Origin: Candidatus Zhuqueibacterota bacterium
GTDB taxonomy: Bacteria; SM23-31
NCBI GenBank assembly: GCA_022562855.1
Contig: JADFON010000105.1
Location: 1-6,574, forward strand
Reading direction: 5' to 3'
Length of the DNA stretch: 6,574 nucleotides
Position 1 is the first letter of the stretch. Each line of letters begins with the position of its first letter. Below are positions 5,507 through 6,574 of this stretch, in pieces. The notes beneath the pieces were generated by a model, which did not search any database, was not told the DNA's origin, and saw only the letters and a program-made list of their open reading frames with translations. The position numbers were made by a program, and so were the translations under genes.

Positions 5507-5962
5507 ATGGAATGCGAAATTCCTCTTCGGAACGCCACAAGCGGAGAGATAAAATCCGTTTTCAATAAATATGATACTGTAGCCGTGGTCGGTTTGTCCA
5601 CCAATCCTGCTAAAGACAGTAACATCATAGGTCATTACCTCAAGGACAACGGTTTTACCATTATTCCGGTACATCCATACGCTAAGGAAATTCTCGGAGA
5701 AAAAGCATATCCTTCTCTCAAGGATATCCCTCATGACGTTCAAGTCGAAATAGTCTGTGTCTTCCGCCCCTCCGGTGAAGTCAGTGAAATAGTCGATGAT
5801 GCAATTAGTGTTTCAGCCAAAGTAATCTGGACGCAGCTTGGCATAGCAAATAACACCGCCGCAGATAAAGCAAGATCAGCCGGACTACAAGTTGTTATGA
5901 ACAAATGTATGAAGGTTGAACACTATCTTTGGCTTAACCGGAGAAGAGAAATTCCTGCCTGA
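5507..5962 (+). CDS. YccU-like CoA-binding (Rossmann) protein
   Basis: A 151-residue stand-alone CoA-binding domain of the CoA_binding_2 / YccU type. Landmarks in order are: the Rossmann start TVAVVGLSTNPAKDSNIIG (about 24-42) with the GLSxxPxKxS loop, FTIIPVHPYAKEILGEKAY (about 50-68), VCVFRPSGEV (about 83-92), IWTQLGI (about 107-113), and the closing VVMNKCMKVEH (about 129-139). Family structures show a CoA-binding fold, like the first domain of succinyl-CoA synthetase alpha, but no catalytic domain is attached and the physiological role is unknown. The ribosome site is weak (GAAAAAGA at 5491-5498), unlike its neighbours. The gap before it is 77 bases with a hairpin, so it may be only partly coupled to the redox genes. 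CoA persulfide or CoA-redox links have been suggested by gene neighbourhoods but are not shown here. Confidence 0.87.
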   Translation: MECEIPLRNATSGEIKSVFNKYDTVAVVGLSTNPAKDSNIIGHYLKDNGFTIIPVHPYAKEILGEKAYPSLKDIPHDVQVEIVCVFRPSGEVSEIVDDAISVSAKVIWTQLGIANNTAADKARSAGLQVVMNKCMKVEHYLWLNRRREIPA

Positions 5963-6065
5963 CAATAACTGCTTGCGTTTTACTTCCCAATTTTTTACTA
6001 TAAATTTTTAGTCTTTGAATTACCTGTATTGTATAATCCATAGGACACTTAAAGGAGAACGAAAT

Positions 6066-6320
6066 ATGTTTAATTACCAGTCCTCCCCTGTACGTATTAT
6101 GATGATTTTATTTGTATTGACCGGGATTTCCGGCTCCTCATTTGCACGGGTTCAAGCCGATACTCAGGACGCATCCTCAAAAGACCTGAAAAACCTGTAT
6201 AAAACAGGGTACATCCTGCAGGACAGAAATGATGACAGTGTAATTGACTTTGTAAATACAAAAATCATTCTCCCGGCAAACATTAAAATCGGCGATCTTG
6301 TTAGCGGCTCTATGGGCTGA
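6066..6320 (+). CDS. N-terminus of an exported protein, cut off at a chimeric join
   Basis: The start at the ATG at 6066 is supported by AAAGGAG (6051-6057) 8 bases upstream. The in-frame TTG at 6015 has no ribosome site. Residues about 1-28 are a signal peptide (basic start, then IMMILFVLTGISGSSFA). The mature part includes KDLKNLYKTGYILQDRNDDSVIDFVNTKIILPANI. DRNDDSVID resembles a calcium-binding DxNxDxxxD loop, a pattern seen at the N-terminus of larger secreted proteins; I do not recognise the family with confidence. The native coding sequence probably ends at about 6284-6294. The remaining codons to the TGA at 6318-6320 read out of frame through AroA-coding DNA, so this stop is not the true end of the gene. 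Confidence 0.6.
   Translation: MFNYQSSPVRIMMILFVLTGISGSSFARVQADTQDASSKDLKNLYKTGYILQDRNDDSVIDFVNTKIILPANIKIGDLVSGSMG
6284..6294. other. Junction between unrelated sequences (probable chimera)
   Basis: Left of this point the DNA is AT-rich and encodes an exported protein in the frame of 6066. Right of it the DNA is about 62-65% GC (37 of 60 bases at 6361-6420, 39 of 60 at 6421-6480) against about 42% at 6181-6240, and encodes AroA in another frame. AroA-like residues can be followed back to the K codon at 6286, so the join lies in this short interval and could involve shared bases such as AAATCGGC. Confidence 0.7.
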
Positions 6321-6574
6321 CGGGCGAACGACGGTCAAATCGCCCGCTCCGAGTCGCGATCACACCGAGCGGATGCTTCTGACCATGGGCGTACCGCTAC
6401 AGCAGGAGTCGGACGACATCGTTTCGGTGACCGGGCCCGCAACTTTGACCGGCACCGCGATCGAGATCCCGGGTGACTTCTCTGCCGCCGCATTTTTCAT
6501 CGTTGCGGGTCTTCTCGGCGCCACCGACGGCCTGTTGCTGCCTGCGGTCGGGATTAATCCCACTCGAACCGGAT
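6286..6574 (+). CDS. aroA: 3-phosphoshikimate 1-carboxyvinyltransferase (EPSP synthase) internal fragment
   Basis: Reading codons from 6286 gives 96 uninterrupted residues of EPSP synthase, the shikimate-pathway enzyme that joins phosphoenolpyruvate to shikimate 3-phosphate. Hallmarks are KSAILLAALWADGRTTV, SPAPSRDHTERML, IPGDFSAAAFF and the edge motif VGINPTRTG, all in the usual order and spacing for the middle of the roughly 430-residue protein. The common PGDISSAAFF reads PGDFSAAAFF here. No start codon or N-terminal half is present: the reading frame closes upstream at a TAA (6253-6255) and homology stops at the join. The right end is cut by the window. Composition differs sharply from every other gene here, so this piece comes from a different, high-GC genome or locus. 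The aroA identity is strong; its being native to this locus is very doubtful. Confidence 0.88.

Noticed and set aside
6015-6037. TTGAAT (6015-6020) and TATAAT (6032-6037) as a housekeeping promoter for the exported protein
   Set aside because: The spacer is only 11 bases, too short for a sigma-70 promoter. TATAAT alone may be a -10, but no -35 at 16-18 bases is visible.
6253-6574. Reading the tail as a native fusion of the exported protein to AroA
   Set aside because: The two are in different frames, the exported frame stops at 6318-6320, and the base composition changes at the join.

Overview
This window looks like chromosomal DNA from an uncultivated-type Gram-negative bacterium of moderate GC content (a hand count of one line near the right end gives about 42% GC). 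Tandem secreted imidazolonepropionase-like amidohydrolases, exported proteins with classical signal peptides and an ECF sigma/anti-sigma pair would suit the Bacteroidota, Ignavibacteria, Marinimicrobia or Gemmatimonadota neighbourhood. That placement is an impression from gene content, not a phylogenetic result. All supported genes are on the + strand. No tRNA, rRNA, CRISPR array or insertion sequence was seen. No gene-free stretch exceeds about 140 bases.

Bases 1-2930 hold three tandem amidohydrolase-superfamily genes: the 3' end of one, a complete one with its metal ligands (241-1611), and a translationally coupled paralogue (1608-2930) in which the metal ligands appear to be lost. The first and third carry Gly-Arg-rich segments. 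A rho-independent terminator (2959-3003) closes this block.

Bases 3037-3879 hold an ECF sigma factor and a 74-residue zinc-binding anti-sigma factor of the ZAS type. The Cys/His spacing of the anti-sigma (C-x25-H-x3-C-x2-C) matches that recalled for the redox sensor RsrA. Bases 4016-5962 then encode a thioredoxin with an unusual CQPC active site, an OsmC/YhfA-type protein, a DUF302 protein, an FmdB-type zinc-ribbon protein and a YccU-like CoA-binding protein. The same bipartite sequence, CGAATCCTTTT-N11-CATCTA, lies directly before the sigma gene and before the thioredoxin gene. I read it as the promoter of this sigma factor. Together these suggest a thiol-redox circuit in which the sigma factor drives itself and thioredoxin, and thioredoxin may reset the anti-sigma, like SigR-RsrA-TrxA of Streptomyces but in another lineage.

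From 6066 a secreted protein begins with its own signal peptide, but it breaks off at about 6284-6294. There the sequence switches abruptly to DNA of about 62-65% GC encoding the middle of EPSP synthase (AroA) in a different frame, running off the right edge. This looks like a chimeric join, most likely an assembly artefact, so the last 290 bases or so should not be treated as native to this genome without read-level support.
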